DNA of 6,836 nt from Leptolyngbyaceae cyanobacterium CSSed165cm_216 (GCA_007135385.1 SLIY01000270.1:1-6836); one strand, 5' to 3'. Positions 1 to 5,755 are shown, counted from the stretch's first letter. Numbers and translations are program-made. Notes: generated by a model not told the origin, from the letters alone.

Positions 1-33
1 AGGAAATTGGTAGGACGGTTTATTGAGAACCGC

Positions 34-39
34 TATAAT
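34..39 (+). promoter_or_regulatory. Perfect -10 hexamer upstream of the tRNA-Pro fragment
   Basis: TATAAT matches the sigma-70 -10 consensus. No convincing -35 box sits 16-18 bases upstream (the best-placed hexamer is TAGGAC at 11-16). A start near position 46 would give a short leader into the tRNA-like sequence, so the fragment might still be transcribed. A chance match in an AT-rich patch is equally possible. Confidence 0.3.
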
Positions 40-72
40 CGAGAGGCAGAGGGGATTAGAAGACTTTCTGAA

Positions 73-119
73 CTTCGTTCGGGACGAAGGGGCCGTGGGT
101 TCGAATCCCGCCATCCCGA
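73..119 (+). pseudogene. 3' half of tRNA-Pro(CGG); probable attachment site of an integrative element
   Basis: The anticodon stem CTTCG (73-77) pairs with CGAAG (85-89) around the seven-base loop TTCGGGA, with anticodon CGG at 80-82. A five-base variable loop (90-94) follows. The T stem GTGGG (95-99) pairs with CCCGC (107-111) around TTCGAAT. The 3' acceptor strand CATCCCG (112-118) and discriminator A (119) close it; CCA is not encoded. The acceptor strand needs CGGGATG at the 5' end, and no such sequence or normal D arm lies upstream, so a standard full tRNA is not present. Tyrosine-recombinase elements commonly integrate in tRNA 3' halves and leave such a displaced copy at one end. With this orientation the element would lie to the left and the ordinary chromosome to the right. 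The 3' half identity is certain; the attachment-site reading is inference. Confidence 0.8.
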
Positions 120-141
120 TTATTTCAGAATGGGGGAGGTA

Positions 142-356
142 TTACTGGCGACGAGCGTAGGCCAGGTGGTCTTCTAGTTCATCGTTCCCGTAATGCCCCA
201 GGATGTCCCGCTGGGCAAGAAGCTGGCCAAACTCGTACTTGTCCTCTGCGCCAGTTCTCTGGCTTTGCCTAGGGACAGTAAATCTTCGGCATAGAGAGCA
301 ACGGCAAGCTCGTGCAGCAGTTTTTGTTCGATGCGCGGCTCTGGCAGTCGAATGGC
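142..356 (-). pseudogene. Frameshifted UPF0175-family protein remnant
   Basis: UPF0175 proteins are small cyanobacterial and archaeal proteins, often encoded beside PIN-domain toxins and thought to act as antitoxins. The first frame, reading down from 356, gives AIRLPEPRIEQKLL, then HELAVALYAEDLLSLGKA and RELAQ, which is the family core with its LYxxxxLSLGKAxELA signature. At about 246-257 homology moves to another frame, which reads EDKYEFGQLLAQRDILGH and continues to a TAA stop at 142-144. This is the expected C-terminal half. A one-base loss (or an equivalent indel) explains the shift. No in-frame ATG lies close upstream of the core; the nearest, at 539, would add about 61 residues without family character, so the start also seems lost. 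No PIN partner is visible on the 3' side, where the tRNA fragment lies. Most likely a dead gene; an assembly error is the main alternative for the frameshift. Confidence 0.72.
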
Positions 357-554
357 CTGAAGGATGATGCCAAGGCCACAGGTGGCAATGTCTTGCAAGA
401 ACCAGGGCAGCGAGGCCAAGAAGGTACTGCGATGATGGGCACAGGACAGGTAAACAGGGTGCGATAGGTAGCCGGTTCTAGGGTGAGGATAGGCTCCAGC
501 TCTGGGATGATGGTAATCTCCGCTGCCAACAGTGTACATGACCGGCAGCTTTGA
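357..554. other. Non-coding gap with no recognised gene
   Basis: This stretch between the UPF0175 remnant and the ClC stop codon is open in two minus-strand frames, but neither translation resembles a family I know, and neither has a credible start or composition. It may be decayed coding sequence. The only structure I see is the inverted repeat at 522-549, annotated separately. Confidence 0.4.
522..549 (-). terminator. Weak hairpin just after the ClC stop codon
   Basis: GCTGCC (522-527) and GGCAGC (544-549) form a six-base-pair stem around a 16-base loop, starting five bases beyond the ClC stop codon on the minus strand. The U-tract of a classical intrinsic terminator is missing in that direction, so termination is only suggested by position. 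Confidence 0.25.
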
Positions 555-3161
555 TTAGTTGGTCTCGGCAGACTCTTGGCGCAACAAGATGATGGTGAGG
601 TCAGTCTGCAGGGCAATTTCTAGGGGAACGTTGCCCTTCAACACTTGGCTGAGCAGATTTTCCCGGGAGGCCCCCAACAAAATGGCGTCGCTATGGCACT
701 GCTGGGCCAGGTCTACCACAGCCTCTGCCACGGATGGATGGGTCAACACATGGGTGGTGACTGGCCGGTGTAGAGTCGCTTCCAGATGGTCAGCCATTTC
801 ACTCAGGTGATAGGGGGTCAGGCACTCACCCTTTTCAGGGTGACACACGGTACAGAGCTGAATCTGAGCAGACTGACCTAGGGTTAGCAGCCCCGGCAGC
901 AGGCGATTGGCACTTTGGGCATTGGGCCCGCCAGCGGTAGGAATCAGCCAGTGGTTAAAGGTCAAATTGCGGCCCGGGCGCACGACGAGCACTTGGCAGG
1001 GGGCCTGACGAATCAGGGTGTCGACTACACCACTAATCACCCGACCGGGGGTAAGGCTGGGATGGTGCCAGCCCATTAACACCAAGTCAATGTGGCGCTC
1101 TTTGATCACTTCCAGCAGGGTGCGGCCGACTTCGTGGGCGGCCCGCACCTGAAAGTGTACCGATAAACCACTAATGTCGGCATAGGTGGCCGCCAGTTGT
1201 CGCAGGGGTTCTACCTCTTGCAAGTCAATGCGAACCTCGGCAGGGGAAACGCTGCGGGACACCGATCGCACATGGATGCATTCCAGTTCATAGTGAAAGC
1301 TTTTAGCCAGGGCTGCCGCTATTTTGATTAAATCTGGAGCGGTTTGGGGGTCTGCCAGGGGAACTAGTAATCGTCCTTGACCGGTGGCTGGTCCCCGCTG
1401 TTGAAACACCACATAGGAAGGTTCTGCCTGGGGACCCAACTCCTGTAACTTGCCACTGACCTGGTCAGACTCAGCCCGAATAATGTCGGCTCGGGTGATG
1501 ATGCCTACCAGTTTTGGCCCATCGGTGACAGGCAGGCGACTAATTTTGAGCTGGTTTAGCAGGTGTAGAACCCGTGGCAGAGTGGCCTCGGGGGTGACGC
1601 TGACTGGGTTCGGGGTCATGATATCGGCGAGGGTCAGGTATTGATCGAGCCCCTGGGCTGTTGCTTCCCCTAGGTCACTTTGGGTGACGATGCCCACCAG
1701 ACGACCCTCTGCTAGGACTGGAAAGCCCCGATGGTGCGATCGCGAAAAGGCTTGCACCACTTCTGGTAGGGTCATTTGGCTAGATAGGGTTTCCACCCGC
1801 CCCTGCATCAGGTCCGACGCCTTCAGGTGAGCCCAGGGGTTATTGGCCTGGCCTACAGGTTCGATGTGGATTCCCTGCATCGCTAGCAGTCGGTTATAGA
1901 TCGACCCGTCATTGGTGCGATCGGCAATTAGATAGGCAATCCCGGAGCCAATCATCAGCGGTAAGACCAGGTTAAAGTTAGCCGTCATCTCAAACACAAT
2001 CACGATCGCGGTGATTGGCACCCCGGTCACGGCACTAAAAAAGGCTCCCATCCCGGTAAGGGCATAGGTGGTGGTGCTAGCGAGTTGATCGGGGGGTAAC
2101 CAGGCTCCAAAGCCACTGTAGGCTGCTTGGGCCAAGACACTCACCAGGCCACCCAAGGCCGCCCCTAACACCAGGGAAGGGGCAAAGATCCCGCCCGCAG
2201 CGCCAGACCCGTAGGCCAGTAGGGTGAGCAGAAACTTGGTGACAAAGGCGATCGCAATCAACTGCCATCCTGCCGAACCCGTCACTAAAAACTCTTGCAA
2301 CCCCGTATTATCGGTTGCAGCTACCGGCACAAACACCCCCACCACACCGGTCACCAACCCGGCTAGACCAATACGTCCAGGCAGCCCTAAGCGCTTAAAC
2401 TGTCGAAAGAAGCGGAGGCTGCCAAAAATTCCCCGTCGAAACAGGGCACCCAACACCCCTGCCAGCAACCCCAGCACAATAAAAAACGGTAGGTCGTATA
2501 GCGATAAGCTGATAGACCTAGCATCCAGGGGTAAATTCAGCCCCTGGCCCCCCAACAAGCGAGACACCACCGCCCCAATGAATGAGGCCAAAATAGCACT
2601 GCCCAGGGTTAGCCCTGAGAAATCTTGCAGTAGCTCTTCCACCACAAACAACACCCCGGCAATGGGGGCGTTGAACCCCGCCGCTAGACCCGCCGCCGCC
2701 CCCGCCGAGATCAGCTGGCGGCGGTATTCTGGGGAGGTGGGTACCCAGCGGCTGAGCTGAGCCGCCAACCCGGCCCCGATTTGCACTGTCGGCCCTTGCC
2801 GCCCTAAGGACAACCCCGACCCCAGGGCTAGCAGTGTGCTGAGCAGCTTTACCAGGGCTACCCGCAAGTTCAGCGGTACTGGGGCAAACCCCAACACAGC
2901 CTTGACTTGGGGAATACCGCTACCGGAAGCTTCTGGCGCCAACCGCTCTACCAACCAACCTGACAGCCAACCGCCGCCCAGCCCTAGGGCTGGCAACACT
3001 AGCCACAGGGGCAGGTCAGATGACGTGCGCCACAGGGCCAGCCACTCTACCCCCTGTTTCAGCAGTACGGCGGCCAACCCAGACACTAACCCGATAATGC
3101 AGGCTTCGGCAATGGCTACCCGTTTACGGCTGAGAAAGGGTTCTAAGCGTTTTCGCAGCAT
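555..3161 (-). CDS. ClC-family chloride channel/transporter with CBS pair and two USP-like domains
   Basis: Integral membrane anion channel or exchanger of 868 residues. The ClC membrane domain spans about 15-430. It has the selectivity motif GSGIP (80-84), GRQGP (120-124), the double glutamate E175-E176 (E176 aligns with the internal proton glutamate E203 of E. coli ClcA), GGIFAP (323-328) and the conserved tyrosine Y422 in SIYNRLL. Two CBS domains follow (about 448-505 and 511-565). Then come two universal-stress-protein-like domains (about 594-728 and 733-862), presumably cytoplasmic. The glycine-rich ATP motif of USP proteins is degenerate in both. The external gating glutamate is glutamine here (Q122, codon CAA), which in E. 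coli ClcA loosens proton coupling; that suggests channel-like behaviour, by inference. The ATG at 3161 is the first after an in-frame TGA about 20 bases upstream. No clear Shine-Dalgarno is seen. It is divergent from the response-regulator gene. Confidence 0.95.
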   Translation of the reverse strand: MLRKRLEPFLSRKRVAIAEACIIGLVSGLAAVLLKQGVEWLALWRTSSDLPLWLVLPALGLGGGWLSGWLVERLAPEASGSGIPQVKAVLGFAPVPLNLRVALVKLLSTLLALGSGLSLGRQGPTVQIGAGLAAQLSRWVPTSPEYRRQLISAGAAAGLAAGFNAPIAGVLFVVEELLQDFSGLTLGSAILASFIGAVVSRLLGGQGLNLPLDARSISLSLYDLPFFIVLGLLAGVLGALFRRGIFGSLRFFRQFKRLGLPGRIGLAGLVTGVVGVFVPVAATDNTGLQEFLVTGSAGWQLIAIAFVTKFLLTLLAYGSGAAGGIFAPSLVLGAALGGLVSVLAQAAYSGFGAWLPPDQLASTTTYALTGMGAFFSAVTGVPITAIVIVFEMTANFNLVLPLMIGSGIAYLIADRTNDGSIYNRLLAMQGIHIEPVGQANNPWAHLKASDLMQGRVETLSSQMTLPEVVQAFSRSHHRGFPVLAEGRLVGIVTQSDLGEATAQGLDQYLTLADIMTPNPVSVTPEATLPRVLHLLNQLKISRLPVTDGPKLVGIITRADIIRAESDQVSGKLQELGPQAEPSYVVFQQRGPATGQGRLLVPLADPQTAPDLIKIAAALAKSFHYELECIHVRSVSRSVSPAEVRIDLQEVEPLRQLAATYADISGLSVHFQVRAAHEVGRTLLEVIKERHIDLVLMGWHHPSLTPGRVISGVVDTLIRQAPCQVLVVRPGRNLTFNHWLIPTAGGPNAQSANRLLPGLLTLGQSAQIQLCTVCHPEKGECLTPYHLSEMADHLEATLHRPVTTHVLTHPSVAEAVVDLAQQCHSDAILLGASRENLLSQVLKGNVPLEIALQTDLTIILLRQESAETN
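1736..1743. repeat. HIP1 octamer (first of three)
   Basis: GCGATCGC, the highly iterated palindrome of cyanobacterial genomes, occurs here and at 2248-2255 (both inside the ClC gene) and at 6491-6498 (inside the BASS gene). Three perfect copies in 6.8 kb is far above chance and supports the cyanobacterial assignment. Confidence 0.9.
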
Positions 3162-3452
3162 GCTAAGGGAGGAGGCAAATCATAACAGTAGTTCCATAGT
3201 CGACCAGCGGTGGCATCCCCAGCAAGCCTATGGTGAGATCAGGCATGGGCCTGGCACCATCTTATAGACCAGGCCGGCTCGAAAGTGTTTTGGTGAAGTA
3301 TCATCAGCAGTAGGGTCAGCCTAACTTAGCAAGCTTGAGTAAATGGCTTAAGCCTGTTCCAATGTTCTGTTCCGATTCGTGGGATAGATGTAAGTCGAGG
3401 TTCACCTAAGGGGCATACTGAGTTATCAGCGAGTTGAACTTACGGTCAGCGC
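3162..3452. promoter_or_regulatory. Divergent intergenic region between the ClC and rre1-like genes
   Basis: These 291 bases must hold the promoters of both divergent genes, since neither has an upstream neighbour on its own strand. I see overlapping inverted repeats at 3240-3274 and the ten-base palindrome GGCTTAAGCC at 3345-3354. No confident sigma-70 promoter or RpaB-type HLR1 direct repeat was found by eye. A short plus-strand reading frame over the left part is the antisense of the ClC gene running out into the gap and has no family character. Confidence 0.5.
3261..3266 (-). promoter_or_regulatory. Possible -10 box for the ClC gene inside an inverted repeat
   Basis: On the minus strand TATAAG lies about 100 bases upstream of the ClC start codon. 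It sits in the loop between GCCTGG (3249-3254) and CCAGGC (3269-3274), a layout that could be an operator. No good -35 box is visible, so this is a weak candidate. Confidence 0.2.
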
Positions 3453-4097
3453 ATGAAGGATTCCAACCCAGGCGATCAAAAGCAGCTACTGCTCATTGAC
3501 GACGACCCAAATTTGATCTTGCTAGTCAAAGATTATCTTGAGTTTCGCGGCTATGAGGTCAAAACCGCTGGCAATGGCCGTGAAGCTTTGGATGTGCTGG
3601 AAACGGCAACCCCAGACATGATCATCTGTGACGTGATGATGCCTGAGATGGATGGTCATACCTTTGTGCAGCATGTGCGGGATAACCCTACTACTGAATG
3701 GATCCCGATCTTATTTCTGTCTGCCAAAGGGCAAAGCCAGGACCGGGTCAAAGGGTTAAATACCGGAGCCGATGTGTACATGGTGAAGCCGTTTGAGCCA
3801 GAAGAGCTAGTGGCCCAGGTGGAATCTTCCCTCAAGCAAGCCTCCCGGCTGATTAAGCAACAAATTAAAAGTGGTGGTGGCCCTGCTATTCAAGTGCCTT
3901 TTGATGTCGAGTTGACCCCTACCGAGCTGCGGGTGGTACAGTTTGTGGCTCGGGGTATGGCCAATCGTGAAATTGCCCAGGAGCTCCAGGTCAGCCAGCG
4001 CACCATCGAAAGCCATGTCAGCAATATGTTGGGTAAAACCGGTCTGCATAATCGGACTGAACTGGCTCGCTGGGCCATTGAAAATAATAAGGCTTAA
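3453..4097 (+). CDS. rre1: NarL/FixJ-family response regulator, Rre1/Ycf29 type
   Basis: Cytoplasmic two-component transcription factor of 214 residues. The receiver domain (about 11-130) has the acidic cluster D16-D18, phospho-acceptor D60 in IICDVMMPEMDG, S90 at the switch Ser/Thr position in FLSAKG, and K112 in VKPFEPEEL. A linker leads to a LuxR-type helix-turn-helix (about 153-210) with LTPTELRVVQFVARGMANRE and VSQRTIESHVSNMLGKTG. The REC-linker-LuxR layout, the phrase GLNTGADVYMVKPFEPEELV and the C-terminal RTELARWAIE fit cyanobacterial Rre1 and plastid Ycf29. These are known to act with Hik2/Hik34-type kinases in heat, high-light and salt responses. The family is certain; the ortholog name comes from memory of the family. 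An in-frame TGA about 18 bases upstream fixes the ATG as the start; no clear Shine-Dalgarno precedes it. It is divergent from the ClC gene and convergent with the Uma2 gene, with no partner kinase in view. Confidence 0.93.
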   Translation: MKDSNPGDQKQLLLIDDDPNLILLVKDYLEFRGYEVKTAGNGREALDVLETATPDMIICDVMMPEMDGHTFVQHVRDNPTTEWIPILFLSAKGQSQDRVKGLNTGADVYMVKPFEPEELVAQVESSLKQASRLIKQQIKSGGGPAIQVPFDVELTPTELRVVQFVARGMANREIAQELQVSQRTIESHVSNMLGKTGLHNRTELARWAIENNKA

Positions 4098-4202
4098 GTC
4101 CCAGTACTGCCTGGCAGGAACAGGACCACCATTGGTGAGGGTGTCAGGTTCTAGGTGCCAGGGATCAGGGATGGTGGGCCGACTTATGCTGCAGGGTACT
4201 AG

Positions 4203-4220
4203 GTTGGCTCTGGGGCCAAC
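4203..4220. terminator. Small hairpin in the convergent rre1-Uma2 gap
   Basis: GTTGGC (4203-4208) pairs with GCCAAC (4215-4220) around the loop TCTGGG. It lies about 105 bases past the rre1 stop in the gap between two convergent genes. No T-tract follows on either strand, so a termination role is tentative. Confidence 0.25.
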
Positions 4221-4253
4221 AGATACCTGGCCATGAGACCTGGCACATTCTAG

Positions 4254-4280
4254 GGGCGATCGAGGGTGGTCGATGCTATG
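4254..4280. repeat. Near-copy of an internal segment of the Uma2 gene
   Basis: The 17 bases at 4254-4270 are identical to 4711-4727 inside the Uma2 coding region, in the same orientation. The next ten bases match at seven positions (24 of 27 overall). The shared start contains a near-HIP1 core (GCGATCG), which raises the chance level somewhat, but the match runs well past it. It may be the trace of a decayed Uma2 paralog. Confidence 0.45.
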
Positions 4281-4284
4281 TCAT

Positions 4285-4323
4285 CTGTACCGTCATACCT
4301 GTTTTACCGTCGCACCTGTGACC
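4285..4323. repeat. Short degenerate tandem repeat
   Basis: Two near-copies of CTGT(tt)ACCGTC(A/G)(T/C)AC lie head to tail at 4285-4298 and 4299-4315, followed by a partial third copy CTGTGACC at 4316-4323. They lie just beyond the 3' end of the Uma2 gene. The unequal unit lengths (14 and 17 bases) suggest a decayed array. No function can be assigned. Confidence 0.5.
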
Positions 4324-4337
4324 CTGGCATCGGCGGT

Positions 4338-4988
4338 CTAGCCCTGGTGCTGGCGAACCCAGACCCTTAAATCTCGCTTGGCCTGGGTTTCTCCCTGCTG
4401 AGCGCAGTTACTCAGAAAAGCATAGAGTTGTTCTTTCGGAATGGCTGGAAAGGTTGGGCTGCGTTGGACATCCTGATACTGCCCTGCTTTAAGGACGTAA
4501 ATTGTGAGTACGGTGCCGTTATAACGCCAAAACTCAGGGATACCCAAGGCGGCATAAAGCCTATTTTTGTTGATATCGGTATGGGTGATGTCCACTTCTA
4601 ACACTAGATCTGGTGGCGGATCGACGCTGAGATCAACGGTTTTACCCCGCACCAACGGTTCATGGGCAATGTAGTAGCCTTTGTCGGGTTCGGCCCCGGC
4701 GTTCAGCTCAGGGCGATCGAGGGTGGTTGATTCCATGGTTTTGAGGGTAAGATTCAACTCCTCCGTCACAATCTCAATGAACTGACCAATCAGTGCACTG
4801 GAACGCTCATGGTCTTCTGAGGGAGCCATAATCTCCAGAATGTCGTTGTAAAAGGTGAGTTGGGCCGAGCGATGCTCGCCCAGGGTGCTTTGAATTGTTT
4901 TATAACCGTCCCAATCGACATGCAGCGAGACTCTCCGTTCGGGAAGTGAGGGCTGAGTCGGGCTTAGGTCAATGGCAGAACTAATCAT
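4338..4988 (-). CDS. Uma2-family (DUF820) restriction-endonuclease-like protein
   Basis: Uma2 proteins of about 200 residues are very numerous in cyanobacteria. They have a PD-(D/E)xK nuclease fold, but their role is unproven. This 216-residue copy has the usual layout. An N-terminal strand region carries LEIMAPSEDHE (51-61). GAEPDKGYYI (98-107) holds the first acidic site. The core PPDLVLEVDIT (125-135) has D127, E131 and D133, followed by K141 and LYAALGIPEFWRYNG (144-158). The nuclease-fold acidic residues therefore look intact. The length is normal and the frame is open, so it appears functional. The ATG at 4988 is the first good start and has no clear Shine-Dalgarno. It converges on the rre1-like gene and stands 257 bases downstream of its minus-strand neighbour, so it is probably its own transcription unit. 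Confidence 0.9.
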   Translation of the reverse strand: MISSAIDLSPTQPSLPERRVSLHVDWDGYKTIQSTLGEHRSAQLTFYNDILEIMAPSEDHERSSALIGQFIEIVTEELNLTLKTMESTTLDRPELNAGAEPDKGYYIAHEPLVRGKTVDLSVDPPPDLVLEVDITHTDINKNRLYAALGIPEFWRYNGTVLTIYVLKAGQYQDVQRSPTFPAIPKEQLYAFLSNCAQQGETQAKRDLRVWVRQHQG

Positions 4989-4994
4989 TGATCC

Positions 4995-5017
4995 AGGGGA
5001 TGAAATCTAGGGGATGA
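4995..5017. repeat. Two direct repeats upstream of the Uma2 start
   Basis: AGGGGATGA occurs at 4995-5003 and again at 5009-5017, a 14-base period, within 30 bases of the Uma2 start codon (TCATCCCCT on the coding strand). They could be operator half-sites or simple sequence drift. Confidence 0.35.
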
Positions 5018-5124
5018 GACTAGGGAAGAGAATAGCTTGATCTTACTCGTTTCTCTACTGGGTGCAGATGCTAGATAAGGTAATGCTATTGTGCCGTGAC
5101 ATCAGTCGGCCAGTCACTCCTGCT

Positions 5125-5213
5125 ACCCGACACCTGACACCCGGACAACCCACCCCTGCCCCTCCCAGGAGGGGATGCCAATAACCGAAACCCGACCCTT
5201 GACCCGGACACCC
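5125..5213. repeat. Imperfect direct repeat flanking a hairpin element
   Basis: A unit beginning ACCCGAC and containing CCGGACA occurs at 5125-5151 (27 bases) and 5190-5213 (24 bases), differing by small indels. Between them CCCCTC (5159-5164) pairs with GAGGGG (5169-5174) around CCAG. The string ACCTGACACCC at 5132-5142 is the reverse complement of 4139-4149 in the previous intergenic gap. This composition is typical of dispersed intergenic repeats in cyanobacteria. It fills much of the 257-base gap at 4989-5245, in which I see no gene. Confidence 0.6.
5159..5174. terminator. GC-rich hairpin between the AH_C and Uma2 genes
   Basis: The stem CCCCTC/GAGGGG with the four-base loop CCAG lies 72 bases past the 3' end of the minus-strand gene at 5246-5635. 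It is stable, but no T-tract follows, so it may be only part of the repeat element around it. Confidence 0.3.
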
Positions 5214-5245
5214 TCAGTCAAGATGATCATTTCTGCCAGTCAATC

Positions 5246-5635
5246 CTACGCTGGGTTCGGAGCCAGGTAGGCCCGCCAGCCGCCGAACTCAGAAATATCT
5301 TTTTGCCCCTCACACAGAAAGGGTTCCCCTAGTACCCCTAGGACAGTTTCGCCATTACTGAGGGTGACCTTGCCAACGCAAAGCCCAGGGGGTTCCTGTT
5401 GGAGAACTCGCAGTAGGCCAGCGGTGGGAACCTGCCAGACTTCTAGGGCAACTTCGACCCCACCTCGGCTGACCCGCATCATGGCTGGATGGTTGTCGTA
5501 AATAGACCACAGGCGGTAGTCAGGGGTGGTATTGGCCTCGTATAAGAATTTAGCCCCCACAGTTAGCAGGTTTTGGTTGAGCGCCAGCCCCCGCATCAGG
5601 GTGCCATTGACCGCCAGTTTATGCAGGTCAGTCAT
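5246..5635 (-). CDS. Stand-alone allophanate-hydrolase C-terminal-domain protein
   Basis: This 129-residue soluble protein resembles the C-terminal domain of allophanate hydrolase (AtzF type). In the full enzyme that domain follows an amidase domain and takes part in breaking down allophanate from the urea carboxylase route. Visible landmarks are NGTLMRG (10-16), YRLWSI (40-45), HPAM (49-52), VALEVWQVP (62-70), EPPGLCVGKV (81-90), VLGEPFLCEG (101-110) and GGWRAYL (118-124). The NGTLMRG start resembles the YGTLRxG motif of gamma-glutamylcyclotransferase-like folds, so database names for this protein may vary. No amidase domain or urea-carboxylase gene is in the window, so its reaction is unknown; a small-amide or amino-acid derivative is a guess. 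The start at 5635 puts the conserved NGTL motif at residue 10, as expected for a single-domain protein. It is divergent from the BASS gene across 120 bases. Confidence 0.85.
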   Translation of the reverse strand: MTDLHKLAVNGTLMRGLALNQNLLTVGAKFLYEANTTPDYRLWSIYDNHPAMMRVSRGGVEVALEVWQVPTAGLLRVLQQEPPGLCVGKVTLSNGETVLGVLGEPFLCEGQKDISEFGGWRAYLAPNPA

Positions 5636-5755
5636 CGTGATTCAGCCTCAAAACATCGATGGTGATCATATCGGACCACTCTCTTACCAGTCATCTGTAG
5701 CGCCATCTTCCAAAATCAGGATAAACTGCCCAAAGCAAAAACTAGATAGAACGTC
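5636..5755. promoter_or_regulatory. Divergent promoter region between the AH_C and BASS genes
   Basis: These 120 bases separate two divergent start codons and should contain both promoters. By eye I find no consensus -35/-10 pair, only a weak TAAACT at 5722-5727 for the plus strand. No clear Shine-Dalgarno precedes either start. Confidence 0.4.

Noticed and set aside
16..119. A single intron-containing or long-variable-arm tRNA covering the left edge
   Set aside because: The anticodon arm for Pro(CGG) is complete at 73-89, and no group I intron core is visible between the two tRNA-like pieces, so one continuous spliced tRNA is not supported.
269..616. 115-residue minus-strand frame overlapping the ClC 3' end
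   Set aside because: It overlaps both the ClC C-terminus and the UPF0175 remnant in other frames, and its low-complexity translation matches no family I know.
2224..2760. 178-residue plus-strand reading frame
   Set aside because: It lies wholly antisense to the conserved ClC membrane domain; its Pro/Asn/Arg/Ser-rich translation is a shadow of that gene.
2836..3267. 143-residue plus-strand frame running past the ClC start
   Set aside because: Most of it is antisense to the ClC N-terminus, and the extension beyond the gene has no family character or ribosome binding site.
3943..4236. 97-residue plus-strand frame overlapping rre1
   Set aside because: It begins inside the DNA-binding domain in another frame and has no homology by eye.
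4285..4323. CRISPR-like array
   Set aside because: The units are 14-17 bases, adjoining without spacers and imperfect, with no cas gene nearby.
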